Positions 45,371 to 53,520 of a stretch of DNA of 64,000 nucleotides are shown piece by piece; within the stretch, counting starts at the first letter, position 1, and every line of letters begins with the position of its first letter. The DNA lies in the NCBI RefSeq assembly GCF_014145335.1, contig NZ_JACIVI010000001.1, positions 310,001-374,000 of the forward strand, read 5' to 3'. The notes beneath the pieces were generated by a model. The model ran no database searches and was not told the origin of the DNA. It worked only from the letters and a program-made list of their open reading frames with translations. A program made the translations under genes and the position numbers. Origin of the DNA: Aquariibacter albus. Lineage in GTDB: Bacteria; Pseudomonadota; Gammaproteobacteria; Burkholderiales; Burkholderiaceae_C.

Positions 45371-46963
45371 TCAGCGCCGGCGGTTCTGCTGGGCCTCGTA
45401 GGCCCGGCGATCGAAGTTGCTGAACTCGATGCGCCAGCTGCGGCCCTGGTCCTTCGAGGCCCGGACCACGAACAGGCCGTGGCCGCCCTGCGAGGTGGCC
45501 AGCATCAGGCCGCTCGGCAGGATGTGCAGCTGCTGGTCCAGCAGGAAGTCACCGCGCTTGGTCCAGGTCACGCCGTGGTCGGCGCTGGCCTGCATCTCGG
45601 GGTTGCTGAACACACCGCCCAGGGTGAGCAGATCGCCATTGCTTGCGCGCCGTGGCGGCGTGACCTTGATCTTGAAAGCGGTTTCCAGCTCGCGCCAGCT
45701 CTGGCCGGCGTCGCTGCTGAGGAACTGCCCGGCGAAGGCGCCCGCGAAGCCGGCGCCCGGCGAGGTCAGCAGGCCGATGTGGCCGCCGCCGTCCTCGGCG
45801 ATCGCGAGGATGCGATGCTGCCGTGGCACCGGCGCGCCGGTCGTCCAGCGGCCGCTGGCCAGCTCGTAGCGCTGCAGGCCGCCGTCACCGGTCGCGTAGG
45901 CAAAGCCTTCCGGCGTGGTCCAGACCCAGAACTGCTCCGCTCCGCTCCACAGGCTGCGACTCAGCGTGATCTCGCGCACCGGGCTCCAGTCGCCGTTCTC
46001 GAACCGGCTGGAGCGCAGGATCTGCAGCCGGCTGCCGGCCTGGTGGACCAGGAACCAGCCGTGGCGGCTGTCGCCCGCGACGAACAGCAGATTGCCTGGC
46101 GGCAGCGTGCCGGGGGCAACGCGCTCGAAGCGCTTGCTGCCCTCGGCCTGGCGCACCAGCGTGCCGAATTCGCCCACGCCGACCAGCGCGCGTTCCGGCG
46201 CGTCGCCGGCGCGCACGCACAGCAGGGATTCCAGGCCCTCGCCCCGCACCGCCTCCCACTGGCCATCGGTCTGGCGCACCCAGGCGGTGCCCATGCGCGC
46301 GGCCATCACCACGCGGCCATCGGCCAGCTCGACCGGATGGTCGGCGCCCACGGGCACGGCCAGCGCGTACTCCTCGACGCGATCGGCCGGGTCGCGCCCG
46401 GTGTTCCAGCCCAGCGCCACGTCGGGCCGGTCGAAGAAGGACCGGTAGGCCTCGGCGAAGCGGTGGATCAGCTGCAGGTTGTCCGACTGCCGCAGGCTGC
46501 GGCCGACGAGCACCTCGGTGTTCATCGGCGTCGTGATCAGCCGGCCCAGATCGACCGGCCTGCCGGCATCCACCGAGAAGCGGCCGATGCGCCGCCGCGT
46601 GAGCTCGTTGAGCGCGAGGAAGCGCTGCGAGGCGGCGTAGTCGAAGCTGCGGATCTCGTACTCGCCGCGCGGCAGCGTGCCGATGTAGAGCGCCGTGTCG
46701 CGCGCCATGCCGGGTGCCACCTGCCGCAGGACGTGGGTTTCGTCCCGGTCGGGATGGGCCAGGTCGAAGCGCCGCACCGAGATGCTGCTGGCGGCTCCCA
46801 CCTGGCTGGTGTTGCCCGTCAGGCTGAGCACCACCACGCTCTGGTCCGGCTCGGGACGGCGTTCGAGGGGGTCGGGTGCGGTGGTCACCGTTGCGCAGCC
46901 GGTCAGGAGCAGGGCACCCAGGACGACGAGGGGCCCGAGGCCGCGGCGAAGGAGCAGAGGCAT
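45371..46963 (-). CDS. Lipoprotein with Asp-box (BNR) repeats, function unknown
   Basis: A 530-residue lipoprotein. The start at 46963 gives MPLLLRRGLGPLVVLGALLL followed by the lipobox LTGC; the upstream frame is unrelated. Residues about 30-200 form a domain I do not recognise (SISVRRFDLAHPDRDETHVL, LYIGTLPRGEYEIRSFDYAA). The rest looks like a beta-propeller with three Asp-box motifs SxDxGxxW: SSDAGQSW, SADHGVTW and SKDQGRSW. Asp boxes occur in sialidases and in YCF48-type photosystem assembly proteins, but no catalytic residues of sialidases are apparent. It is divergent from the atzF operon. Confidence 0.75.
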   Translation of the reverse strand: MPLLLRRGLGPLVVLGALLLTGCATVTTAPDPLERRPEPDQSVVVLSLTGNTSQVGAASSISVRRFDLAHPDRDETHVLRQVAPGMARDTALYIGTLPRGEYEIRSFDYAASQRFLALNELTRRRIGRFSVDAGRPVDLGRLITTPMNTEVLVGRSLRQSDNLQLIHRFAEAYRSFFDRPDVALGWNTGRDPADRVEEYALAVPVGADHPVELADGRVVMAARMGTAWVRQTDGQWEAVRGEGLESLLCVRAGDAPERALVGVGEFGTLVRQAEGSKRFERVAPGTLPPGNLLFVAGDSRHGWFLVHQAGSRLQILRSSRFENGDWSPVREITLSRSLWSGAEQFWVWTTPEGFAYATGDGGLQRYELASGRWTTGAPVPRQHRILAIAEDGGGHIGLLTSPGAGFAGAFAGQFLSSDAGQSWRELETAFKIKVTPPRRASNGDLLTLGGVFSNPEMQASADHGVTWTKRGDFLLDQQLHILPSGLMLATSQGGHGLFVVRASKDQGRSWRIEFSNFDRRAYEAQQNRRR

Positions 46964-47185
46964 CGATCGATGGAGGAAGCCAAAACCCCATTCTCGGTGG
47001 GTGCATAGGGGCCGTGGCCACCCCCGCGCGGGGCGTCCGACACCAGCCCGGGCCATCCTCCCGCCCCGGCTTGGGGCTTCCGTTGGGGGCAGTGGATGGG
47101 GGTCCGGCCGTGCAGCCGCGCTGGCACCGTGCGCCGGAGGGCGTCTGCGGGCCAGCCCCCCGGTCTGAAGGGGCGGTCGTCGGGC

Positions 47186-47201
47186 TGGCACATGCCGTGC
47201 A
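47186..47201 (+). promoter_or_regulatory. Strong candidate sigma-54 (-24/-12) promoter of the atzF operon
   Basis: TGGCAC (47186-47191), five bases, then GTGCA (47197-47201). The RpoN consensus is TGGCAC-N5-TTGCA; only one position differs, and the invariant GG and GC have exact spacing. Transcription would start near 47212, about 23 bases before the atzF ATG. Sigma-54 control would link the operon to nitrogen limitation through NtrC, although I found no convincing NtrC site upstream. Confidence 0.65.
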
Positions 47202-47207
47202 AGCGTC

Positions 47208-47227
47208 CTCGCTTGTATACCAGCGAG
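47208..47227. promoter_or_regulatory. 20-bp imperfect palindrome, candidate GntR operator
   Basis: Arms CTCGCT (47208-47213) and AGCGAG (47222-47227) flank TGTATACC; 9 of 10 base pairs are symmetric. The core TTGTATACCA fits the NyGT-N2-ACnA type of site bound by FadR/FCD-subfamily GntR regulators. It covers the predicted start site of the sigma-54 promoter and the ribosome-binding region of atzF. The only regulator gene of the locus is a GntR-FCD protein at 57566-58282. A partly overlapping stem CAAGCG-TCCT-CGCTTG (47200-47215) is also present. Confidence 0.55.
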
Positions 47228-47234
47228 AGCACTC

Positions 47235-49067
47235 ATGCATCCCGACCCGTCCCAGCTGCACACGATCGAGGACTGGCGCCAGGCCCAGCGCGACGGGGCG
47301 GCGCCGCGGGCCCTGATCGAGGCCCGTCTCGCCCGGCTGGACCGCGAGAGCCCGGCGGCCGCCTGGATCCTGCGCCTGCCGGCTGCCGCCGTGGCCGAGC
47401 GCCTGGATGCGCTGGAGCAGGCCGCCGCCGGCCTGACGGTGGCCGAGCGCCTGGCCCGCTGGCCCTTGTTCGGCCTGCCTTTCGCCGTCAAGGACAACCT
47501 CGACGTGGCCGGCTGGCCGACCACCGCCGCCTGCACCGCGCTGCGCGAGCCGGCCCTTGCCACCGCGCGGGCCGTGCAGGCCCTGCTGGACGCCGGCGCG
47601 GTGCTGCTCGGCAAGACCAATCTCGACCAGTTCGCCACCGGCCTGGTCGGCACCCGTTCGCCCTGGGGGGCGCCGGCCAGTGTGCTGGCCGCGGATCGCA
47701 TCAGCGGCGGCTCCAGCTCGGGCTCGGCGGTGCTGGTGGGCGCGGGCCTGCTGCCTTTCGCGCTCGGCACCGACACGGCGGGCTCGGGCCGCGTGCCGGC
47801 CGGCTTCAACCAGATCGTCGGCCTCAAGCCCACCCCGGGCCGGGTCAGCAATGCCGGCATGCTGCCGGCCTGCCGCACGCTGGACTGCGTGTCGATCTTC
47901 GCGCTGACCGTGGAGGACGCCGCCGAGCTGCTGGCCTGCATCGAAGGCCCCGACCCCGGCGACGCCTACAGCGATTTCCGTCCCGGCCTGCCGTCCTGGC
48001 CGGGTCCGCTGCGCCTGGGCGTGCCGCGCCTGCCCGACCTCGACGGCGAGCTCGGCTACGACACCGCCTGGGCCGCTGCCTGCGCCCGTGCCGAGGCCCT
48101 GGGCGCCACCCTGGTGCCGCTGGACTTCGAGCCGCTGCACGCCACCGCCCGCCTGCTCTACGACGGCCCCTGGGTGGCCGAGCGGCAGGCCGCCGTCGGC
48201 GCCCTGCTCGACGCGGCGCCCGAGGTCTTCGACCCCACCGTGGCCGCCGTGATCGGACGCGCCCGCGGCCAGACGGCCGCCGACGCCTTCAAGGGCCTGT
48301 ACGCGCTGCGCGGCCGGCGTGCCCGCCTCGCCGGGCTGTGGACCGAGGTCGATGCGCTGATGGTGCCCACGGCGCCGACCCATCCGCGCTTCGACGCCGT
48401 CGCGGCCGATCCGATCGGCGTCAACAGCCGCCTGGGCACCTACACCAACTACGTGAACCTGCTCGGCTGGTGTGCGCTGGCCCTGCCGGCTGCGCGCACC
48501 CCGGTCGGCCTGCCCTTCGGCGTGACCTTTCTCGCCGCCGGCGGGGCCGATGCCGCCCTGGCCCGCTGGGGCCAGGCCTGGCAGGCCGCCACCGCGCTGC
48601 CACCCGGCCGTCTGGCTGAGCCGCCGGCCAGCCCGCCGCCGCCGCGCTGGCCGGCCAGCGAGCCCATGCTCACCCTGGCCGTCGTCGGCGCCCACCTGCG
48701 CGGCCTGCCGCTGCATGGCCAGCTGCGCGAGCGCGAGGCCGTCTTCGTCGGCGAGGCCCGCACCGCGCCGGCCTACCGCTTGGTCGCGCTGCCCGGCACC
48801 GTGCCGCCCAAGCCCGGCCTGCTGCGCGTGGGGCCCGGCGGCGCCTCGATCGCGCTGGAGCTGTGGGCCCTGCCGCAGCGCCATGTCGGCAGCTTCCTCG
48901 CGCTTATCCCGCCGCCGCTGGGCCTGGGCAGCCTGAGTCTCGACGACGGCCGCATCGTCCATGGCTTCCTCTGCGAGGCCGAGGCCGCGCAGGGCGCCGA
49001 GGACATCAGCGCCCACGGCGGCTGGCGTGCCTACCTGGCGGCCACCGTGGCTGCCACCCCCCGCTGA
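47235..49067 (+). CDS. atzF: Allophanate hydrolase
   Basis: A 610-residue amidase-signature enzyme that hydrolyses allophanate (urea-1-carboxylate) to ammonium and CO2. The amidase domain (about 1-450) has the Ser-cisSer-Lys triad: Lys86 in FAVKDNLD, Ser160 in GGSSSGS and Ser184 in DTAGSGRVPAG. The C-terminal domain (about 475-600, TLAVVGAHLRGLPLHGQLRE to VGSFLALIPPPLGLGSL) is the one found in AtzF-type enzymes and in the allophanate hydrolase part of urea amidolyase. It is first in the operon, with a sigma-54-type promoter just upstream, and no urea carboxylase gene is adjacent, so allophanate must come from the other enzymes of the locus. Confidence 0.93.
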   Translation: MHPDPSQLHTIEDWRQAQRDGAAPRALIEARLARLDRESPAAAWILRLPAAAVAERLDALEQAAAGLTVAERLARWPLFGLPFAVKDNLDVAGWPTTAACTALREPALATARAVQALLDAGAVLLGKTNLDQFATGLVGTRSPWGAPASVLAADRISGGSSSGSAVLVGAGLLPFALGTDTAGSGRVPAGFNQIVGLKPTPGRVSNAGMLPACRTLDCVSIFALTVEDAAELLACIEGPDPGDAYSDFRPGLPSWPGPLRLGVPRLPDLDGELGYDTAWAAACARAEALGATLVPLDFEPLHATARLLYDGPWVAERQAAVGALLDAAPEVFDPTVAAVIGRARGQTAADAFKGLYALRGRRARLAGLWTEVDALMVPTAPTHPRFDAVAADPIGVNSRLGTYTNYVNLLGWCALALPAARTPVGLPFGVTFLAAGGADAALARWGQAWQAATALPPGRLAEPPASPPPPRWPASEPMLTLAVVGAHLRGLPLHGQLREREAVFVGEARTAPAYRLVALPGTVPPKPGLLRVGPGGASIALELWALPQRHVGSFLALIPPPLGLGSLSLDDGRIVHGFLCEAEAAQGAEDISAHGGWRAYLAATVAATPR

Positions 49068-49094
49068 GCCGTCCGCTGCCGAAGCCTTCCCGCC

Positions 49095-49328
49095 ATGCCC
49101 GACCCGTCCGCCCCCTTCCCCATGCCCGGCCCCGAGGCCCTGGCCGCGCTGCTCGAAGCGCAGGCGGCCGTGCTCGGCCTGCCGATCGCCGCGGCCCATC
49201 GCCCGGGCGTGCTGCATTACCTGGGCCTGTCGGCGCAGATGGCGGCCAGCGTGTTCGCGGTGCCGCTGGCGCCGCAGGCCGAGTCGGGCAGCGTGTTCCG
49301 TCCGGTCGAGCCGGAGGGCGGGGCATGA
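49095..49328 (+). CDS. atzG: AtzG-like small subunit (DUF4089)
   Basis: A 77-residue protein with EALAALLEAQAAVLGLPIAA and the helix GVLHYLGLSAQMAASVFAVP, matching DUF4089 proteins. In Pseudomonas sp. ADP, AtzG forms a complex with the amidase AtzE, similar to GatC with GatA, and is needed for its stability. Its stop overlaps the start of the atzE-like gene by 4 bases (ATGA), which suggests stoichiometric production. The family call relies on size, helix pattern and this position. Confidence 0.82.
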   Translation: MPDPSAPFPMPGPEALAALLEAQAAVLGLPIAAAHRPGVLHYLGLSAQMAASVFAVPLAPQAESGSVFRPVEPEGGA

Positions 49329-50728
49329 GCCCCGCCGTGCCGCGCGACGCCGCCTGCCTCGCCCGCCAGGTGCGCCAGGGCGAGCTCAGCGCGCGGGCTG
49401 CCGTCGAGCACAGCCTGGCCCGCATCGCCGCCACCGACGGTCGCGTGAATGCCTTCACCGCCGTGCTGGCCGAGCGTGCGCTGCGTCGCGCCGAGCGCAT
49501 CGACCGCCATGCCCACCGCAGCGGCCTGTCGCTGGCCGGCGTGCCCTTCGCCGCCAAGAACCTGTTCGACATTGCCGGCCTGCCGACCCTGGCCGGCTCG
49601 CGCATCGAGGCCGACAGCCCGCCGGCCGCGCGCGACGCGCTGCTGATCCGCCGGCTGGAGGCGGCCGGCGCCATCCTGGTCGGGGCGCTGAACATGGACG
49701 AGTACGCCTACGGCTTCACCACCGAGAACTCGCATGTCGGCCCGACCCGCAATCCGCACGACCTCGGCCGCAGCGCCGGCGGCTCCTCGGGCGGCTGCGG
49801 CGCGGCGGTGGCGGCCGGCCAGGTGCCGCTGACGATCGGCTCCGACACCAATGGCTCGATCCGCGTGCCCTCCTCGAAGTGCGGCATCTTCGGCCTCAAG
49901 CCGACCTTCGGCCGCCTGCCGCGCCACGGCAGCTTCCCTTTCGTGCCGGACCTGGACCACCTCGGACCCTTTGCCTCCAGCGCCCGCGACCTGGCCCTGA
50001 GCTACGACGCCATGCAGGGCCCCGACGCCGCCGACCCGGGCTGCGATCCGCGTCCGGCCGAGCCGGTGCTGCGCGAACTGGGCCGCGGCCTCGACGGCCT
50101 CCGCAGTGCCGTGCTCGGCGGCTGGTTCGAGCGCATGGCCCAGCCGGCCGCCCGCACGGCCGTCGCCCGCGTGGCCGCGGCACTCGGCACCCGCCGCCGG
50201 GCCGAGCTGCCGGAGGTCGAGGCCGGCCGCGCTGCCGCCTTCCTGATCACCAACGCCCAGGCCGGCAACCTGCACCTGCCCAATCTGCGCCGCCGCCCGG
50301 ACGACTTCGAACCGCTGATCCGCGACCGCCTGCTGGCCGGCGCGCTTCTGCCGGCCGCCTGGCTGCAGCAGGCCCACCGCATGCGGCGCCGCTTCGCCGA
50401 GCACGCCGCCCGCCTGTTCGCCCAGTGCGAGCTGCTGATCGCCCCGGCCACCCCCTGCGTGGCCCAGCCGCTCGGCACCGAGTGGATCGAGCTGGACGGC
50501 CAGCGCCTGCCGGCCCGGCCGAACTTCGGCGTGATGAGCCAGCCCATCTCCTGCATCGGGCTGCCGGTCGTCACCGTGCCGGTTTGGGGCTGCGATGCCG
50601 CGCAGCCGCACCTGCCGATCGGCGTGCAGCTGATTGCCGCGCCCTGGTGCGAGGGCCAGGCCCTGCGTGCCGCCGCCGCGCTGGAGGCCGCTGGCGTCTG
50701 CAGCGCGCCCGTGGCCGCGCTCAACTGA
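49325..50728 (+). CDS. atzE: AtzE-like 1-carboxybiuret hydrolase
   Basis: A 467-residue amidase-signature enzyme. The catalytic triad is Lys78 (FAAKNLFD), cis-Ser154 (GGSSGG) and Ser178 (DTNGSIRVPSS), all in normal positions. AtzE of Pseudomonas sp. ADP hydrolyses 1-carboxybiuret to 1,3-dicarboxyurea; related proteins occur in other nitrogen-compound pathways, for example near oxalurate genes. The ATGA overlap with atzG and the following atzH gene support the AtzE assignment. The frame extends upstream through atzF in another reading frame and was cut at 49325. Confidence 0.85.
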   Translation: MSPAVPRDAACLARQVRQGELSARAAVEHSLARIAATDGRVNAFTAVLAERALRRAERIDRHAHRSGLSLAGVPFAAKNLFDIAGLPTLAGSRIEADSPPAARDALLIRRLEAAGAILVGALNMDEYAYGFTTENSHVGPTRNPHDLGRSAGGSSGGCGAAVAAGQVPLTIGSDTNGSIRVPSSKCGIFGLKPTFGRLPRHGSFPFVPDLDHLGPFASSARDLALSYDAMQGPDAADPGCDPRPAEPVLRELGRGLDGLRSAVLGGWFERMAQPAARTAVARVAAALGTRRRAELPEVEAGRAAAFLITNAQAGNLHLPNLRRRPDDFEPLIRDRLLAGALLPAAWLQQAHRMRRRFAEHAARLFAQCELLIAPATPCVAQPLGTEWIELDGQRLPARPNFGVMSQPISCIGLPVVTVPVWGCDAAQPHLPIGVQLIAAPWCEGQALRAAAALEAAGVCSAPVAALN

Positions 50729-50741
50729 GAAGGCCTGCGCG

Positions 50742-51200
50742 ATGTCGACTACCCCCTCCCCCTGGCCGGCCGCCCAAGCCGAGCTGGAGGCCGTCTTCGC
50801 GGTCTACGAAGCGGCCCTGGTCGCCAACGACCTCGACACCCTCGATGCGCTCTTCCTCGCCTCGCCGCAGACCGTGCGCTACGGCATCGGCGAGAACCTC
50901 TACGGCATCGAGGCCATCCGCGCCTTCCGCGCCGGCCGGCCGGCCACCGGCCTGGCGCGCACGCTGCGCCGCACCCTCATCACCGCCCACGGCCCCGACT
51001 GCGGCACCGCGATGACCGAGTTCATCCGCCCCGCCTTCCTGCAGGCCGGCCGGCTGCAGCGCATCGGCCGCCAGAGCCAGACCTGGATCCGCACCGCGCA
51101 GCCCGGCCAGGGCGGCTGGCGCGTGGTGGCGGCCCACGTCAGCCTGATCGACCTCGATCCCCCCGAGCCGCCGGGCGCCGAGCCGCCCGCCGCGCCCTGA
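50742..51200 (+). CDS. atzH: AtzH/HpxZ-like protein (DUF3225, NTF2 fold)
   Basis: A 152-residue NTF2-fold protein: LEAVFAVYEAALVANDLDTL, LFLASPQTVRYGIGENLYG, and the C-terminal RIGRQSQTWIRTAQ with WRVVAAHVSL. In Pseudomonas sp. ADP, AtzH is reported to convert 1,3-dicarboxyurea, the AtzE product, to allophanate, with Tyr22 and Arg46 needed. From the ATG at 50742 the protein has Tyr at 22 and Arg at 46. HpxZ of the oxalurate pathway is a homologue, so the name depends on context, which here (atzF-atzG-atzE upstream) favours AtzH. Confidence 0.85.
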   Translation: MSTTPSPWPAAQAELEAVFAVYEAALVANDLDTLDALFLASPQTVRYGIGENLYGIEAIRAFRAGRPATGLARTLRRTLITAHGPDCGTAMTEFIRPAFLQAGRLQRIGRQSQTWIRTAQPGQGGWRVVAAHVSLIDLDPPEPPGAEPPAAP

Positions 51201-51254
51201 CGACCCCGCGCCCTGCGCCCTGCGCCCCGCCCATCCCCACCGGAGGTTTCGCCC

Positions 51255-52427
51255 ATGTCCCGCGCCGACCACATTCCCACCGATGCTTGCCCGACCGAGG
51301 CCGCCCGCGGCCCGGCCTCGCCCGGCCGCCGCCACTGGCTGGCCGGCGGCGGCGCACTCGGCGCCAGCCTGCTGCTGCCCGGTGCGCTTGGCGCCGCCCG
51401 GGCCCAGGCGGCGCCGGTGATCGGCGTGATCTACGTCGGCCCGCGCGGCGACTTTGGCTACAACCAGGCCCAGGCCGCCGCCGCGGCCGCGCTCAAGACC
51501 CAGGGCTTCAAGGTGGTCGAGGAAGAGAACGTGCCCGAGACCGCCGCGGTCCAGAAGACCATGGAGGCCATGATCCGGCAGGACGGCGCGACCCTGCTCT
51601 TCCCGACCTCCTTCGGCTACTTCGACCCGCACATGCTGAAGATGGCGGCCAAGTACCCGAAGGTCCGCTTCGCGCACTGCGGCGGCCTGTGGACGGCCGG
51701 CAAGCATCCGGCCAACACCGGCAGCTACTTCGGCTACATCGACGAGTGCCAGTACCTGGCCGGCATCGTGGCCGCGCACAGCAGCAAGAGCAAGAAGCTG
51801 GGTTTCGTCGCGGCCAAGCCCATCCCGCAGATCCTGCGCAACTGCAATGCCTTCACGATGGGCGCGCGCTCGGTGGACCCGAGCATCACCACCCGCATCA
51901 TCTTCACCGGGGAATGGTCGATGCCGGTGAAGGAGGCCGAGGCCGCCGGCAGCCTGATCGACCAGGGCGTGGACGTGCTGACCTGCCATGTCGACAGCCC
52001 CAAGGTCATCGTCGAGACCGCCGAGAAGCGCGGCGTGTTCTGCAGCGGCTACCACGCCAGCCAGGCCGCGCTCGCGCCCAAGGGCTACCTGACCGGCGCC
52101 GAGTGGGACTGGTCCACGCCCTATGCCGCGCAGATTGCCGCGCTCAAGAGCGGCGCGCCCATGCCCAACCTGCTGCGCGGCGGCCTGAAGGACGGCTACG
52201 TGAAGATGTCGCCCTATGGCGCGGCGGTCGGCGCAGCCGCGCGCAAGCAGGCCGATGCCGTCAAGGCCGCCATGCTCAAGAGCGGCTACGTCATCTTCAA
52301 GGGCGGCCTGAAGGACAACCAGGGCAAGGTCGTCATCCCGGCAGGCGCCGGCCTGGGTCAGTTCGATCCGCTGCTCGAACAGATGAACTATCTGGTCGAG
52401 GGCGTGGTCGGCAGCCTCCCGGGCTGA
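51255..52427 (+). CDS. BMP-family ABC transporter substrate-binding protein
   Basis: A 390-residue periplasmic binding protein. A long n-region with twin arginines (Arg25-Arg26 in PGRRHWLAGG) and a hydrophobic stretch ending ARAQA suggests Tat or Sec export. The mature part follows the BMP/PnrA family: VIGVIYVGPRGDFGYNQAQA, FPTSFGYFDPHMLKMAAKYP, YFGYIDECQYLAGIVAAHSS, and LTCHVDSPKVIVETAEKRGV. Family members bind nucleosides, purines or other N-heterocycles and amides. The operon suggests that it takes up the substrate of the hydrolases, such as biuret or a related ureide (inference). Confidence 0.9.
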   Translation: MSRADHIPTDACPTEAARGPASPGRRHWLAGGGALGASLLLPGALGAARAQAAPVIGVIYVGPRGDFGYNQAQAAAAAALKTQGFKVVEEENVPETAAVQKTMEAMIRQDGATLLFPTSFGYFDPHMLKMAAKYPKVRFAHCGGLWTAGKHPANTGSYFGYIDECQYLAGIVAAHSSKSKKLGFVAAKPIPQILRNCNAFTMGARSVDPSITTRIIFTGEWSMPVKEAEAAGSLIDQGVDVLTCHVDSPKVIVETAEKRGVFCSGYHASQAALAPKGYLTGAEWDWSTPYAAQIAALKSGAPMPNLLRGGLKDGYVKMSPYGAAVGAAARKQADAVKAAMLKSGYVIFKGGLKDNQGKVVIPAGAGLGQFDPLLEQMNYLVEGVVGSLPG

Positions 52428-52443
52428 GCCAGGACGCCCGGCC

Positions 52444-53520
52444 ATGGCCTCCTCCGCCGCCCTCCCGCCCGGCCGCTCGCTGGCGGCCGGCCTGATGCCG
52501 GTCGCAGCCGCGCTGCTGCTGACCCTGCTGCTGTTCTCGCTGGCCGTCGCGCTGGCGGGCTTCCGTCCGATCGAGGTCTGGCTGCTGATCTTCGAAGGCG
52601 GCTTCGGCGACAGCTTTGCCTGGCAGAACACGCTGCAGCGCGCGGCGCCCCTGATCCTGACCGGCCTGGCCGTGGCGCTGCCCGCGCAGGCCGGCCGCGT
52701 CGTGATCGGCGCCGAGGGGGCGCTGGTGCTGGGTGGCCTGGCGGCCGCGGCGGTCGGCCATGGGCTGGCGTCGGCGGGGCAGGGCGCGGCCCTGGTCTGG
52801 CCGGCGATGGCGGTGGCCGGCGCGCTGGCCGGGGCGGTCTGGATCGGTCTGGTCGGCTGGCTGCGCGAGGCGCGGGAAGTCAACGAGACCATCGCCAGCC
52901 TGCTGATGGCCTTCATCGCGCTCGCGCTGTTCAACCAGATGGTCGAGACCGTGCTGCGCGATCCCGCCAGCCTCAACAAGCCGTCCACCCATCCGCTGCC
53001 CGACGAGCTGCTGCTGCCGCCGCTGCCGGGCCTGGAAGTGCACTGGGGCCTGGGCCTGGGGCTGGGCCTGGCCCTGCTGGCCTGGCTGGTGATCCGCTTC
53101 ACGCCGCTGGGCCTGGCCCTGCGCGTGGCGGGCGGCAACCCGCGTGCTGCGCTGGGCGTCGGCCTGCCGGTGGCGGGGCTGACGATCGGCGCCTGCGCGG
53201 TCGGCGGGGCCTGTGCCGGCCTGGCCGGTGCGGTGGAGGTGGCCGCCATCCACGGCGCAGCCAATGCCTCGCTGATCGCCGGCTATGGCTACACCGGCAT
53301 CCTGATCGCCTTTGCCGCGCGCTTCTCGCCGGCCGGCGTGGTGCCGGTTGCCCTGCTGGTGGGCGGCATCGCCGCCAGCGGCAGCCTGCTGCAGCGACGC
53401 CTGGGGCTGCCGGATGCGGCGGTCACGGTGCTGCTGGGTTTTGCCTTCGTCGCGCTGATCGCCTGCGAAAGCCTGCGCGGCCGGAGCTTCTCGTGGAAAG
53501 GACGGGCCCGCCATGGCTGA
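52444..53520 (+). CDS. ABC transporter permease (BMP type), subunit 1
   Basis: A 358-residue membrane protein with about nine hydrophobic segments. It matches the BMP-transporter permease family: NTLQRAAPLILTGLAVALPA, VVIGAEGALVLGGLAAAAV, NETIASLLMAFIALALFNQM and GLALRVAGGNPRAALGVGLP. It pairs with the next gene, which overlaps its end by 8 bases, to form the channel for the substrate delivered by the binding protein. Confidence 0.9.
   Translation: MASSAALPPGRSLAAGLMPVAAALLLTLLLFSLAVALAGFRPIEVWLLIFEGGFGDSFAWQNTLQRAAPLILTGLAVALPAQAGRVVIGAEGALVLGGLAAAAVGHGLASAGQGAALVWPAMAVAGALAGAVWIGLVGWLREAREVNETIASLLMAFIALALFNQMVETVLRDPASLNKPSTHPLPDELLLPPLPGLEVHWGLGLGLGLALLAWLVIRFTPLGLALRVAGGNPRAALGVGLPVAGLTIGACAVGGACAGLAGAVEVAAIHGAANASLIAGYGYTGILIAFAARFSPAGVVPVALLVGGIAASGSLLQRRLGLPDAAVTVLLGFAFVALIACESLRGRSFSWKGRARHG

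Noticed and set aside
45885-49217. 1110-codon open frame on the minus strand across atzF
   Set aside because: The opposite strand carries AtzF with an intact catalytic triad; the antisense translation is repetitive Gly/Arg/Ala sequence without motifs.
51207-51230. GCGCCCT-type tandem repeats before the binding-protein gene
   Set aside because: Only about three imperfect 7-base units in a short GC-rich spacer; no protein-binding symmetry, so it is probably simple sequence.
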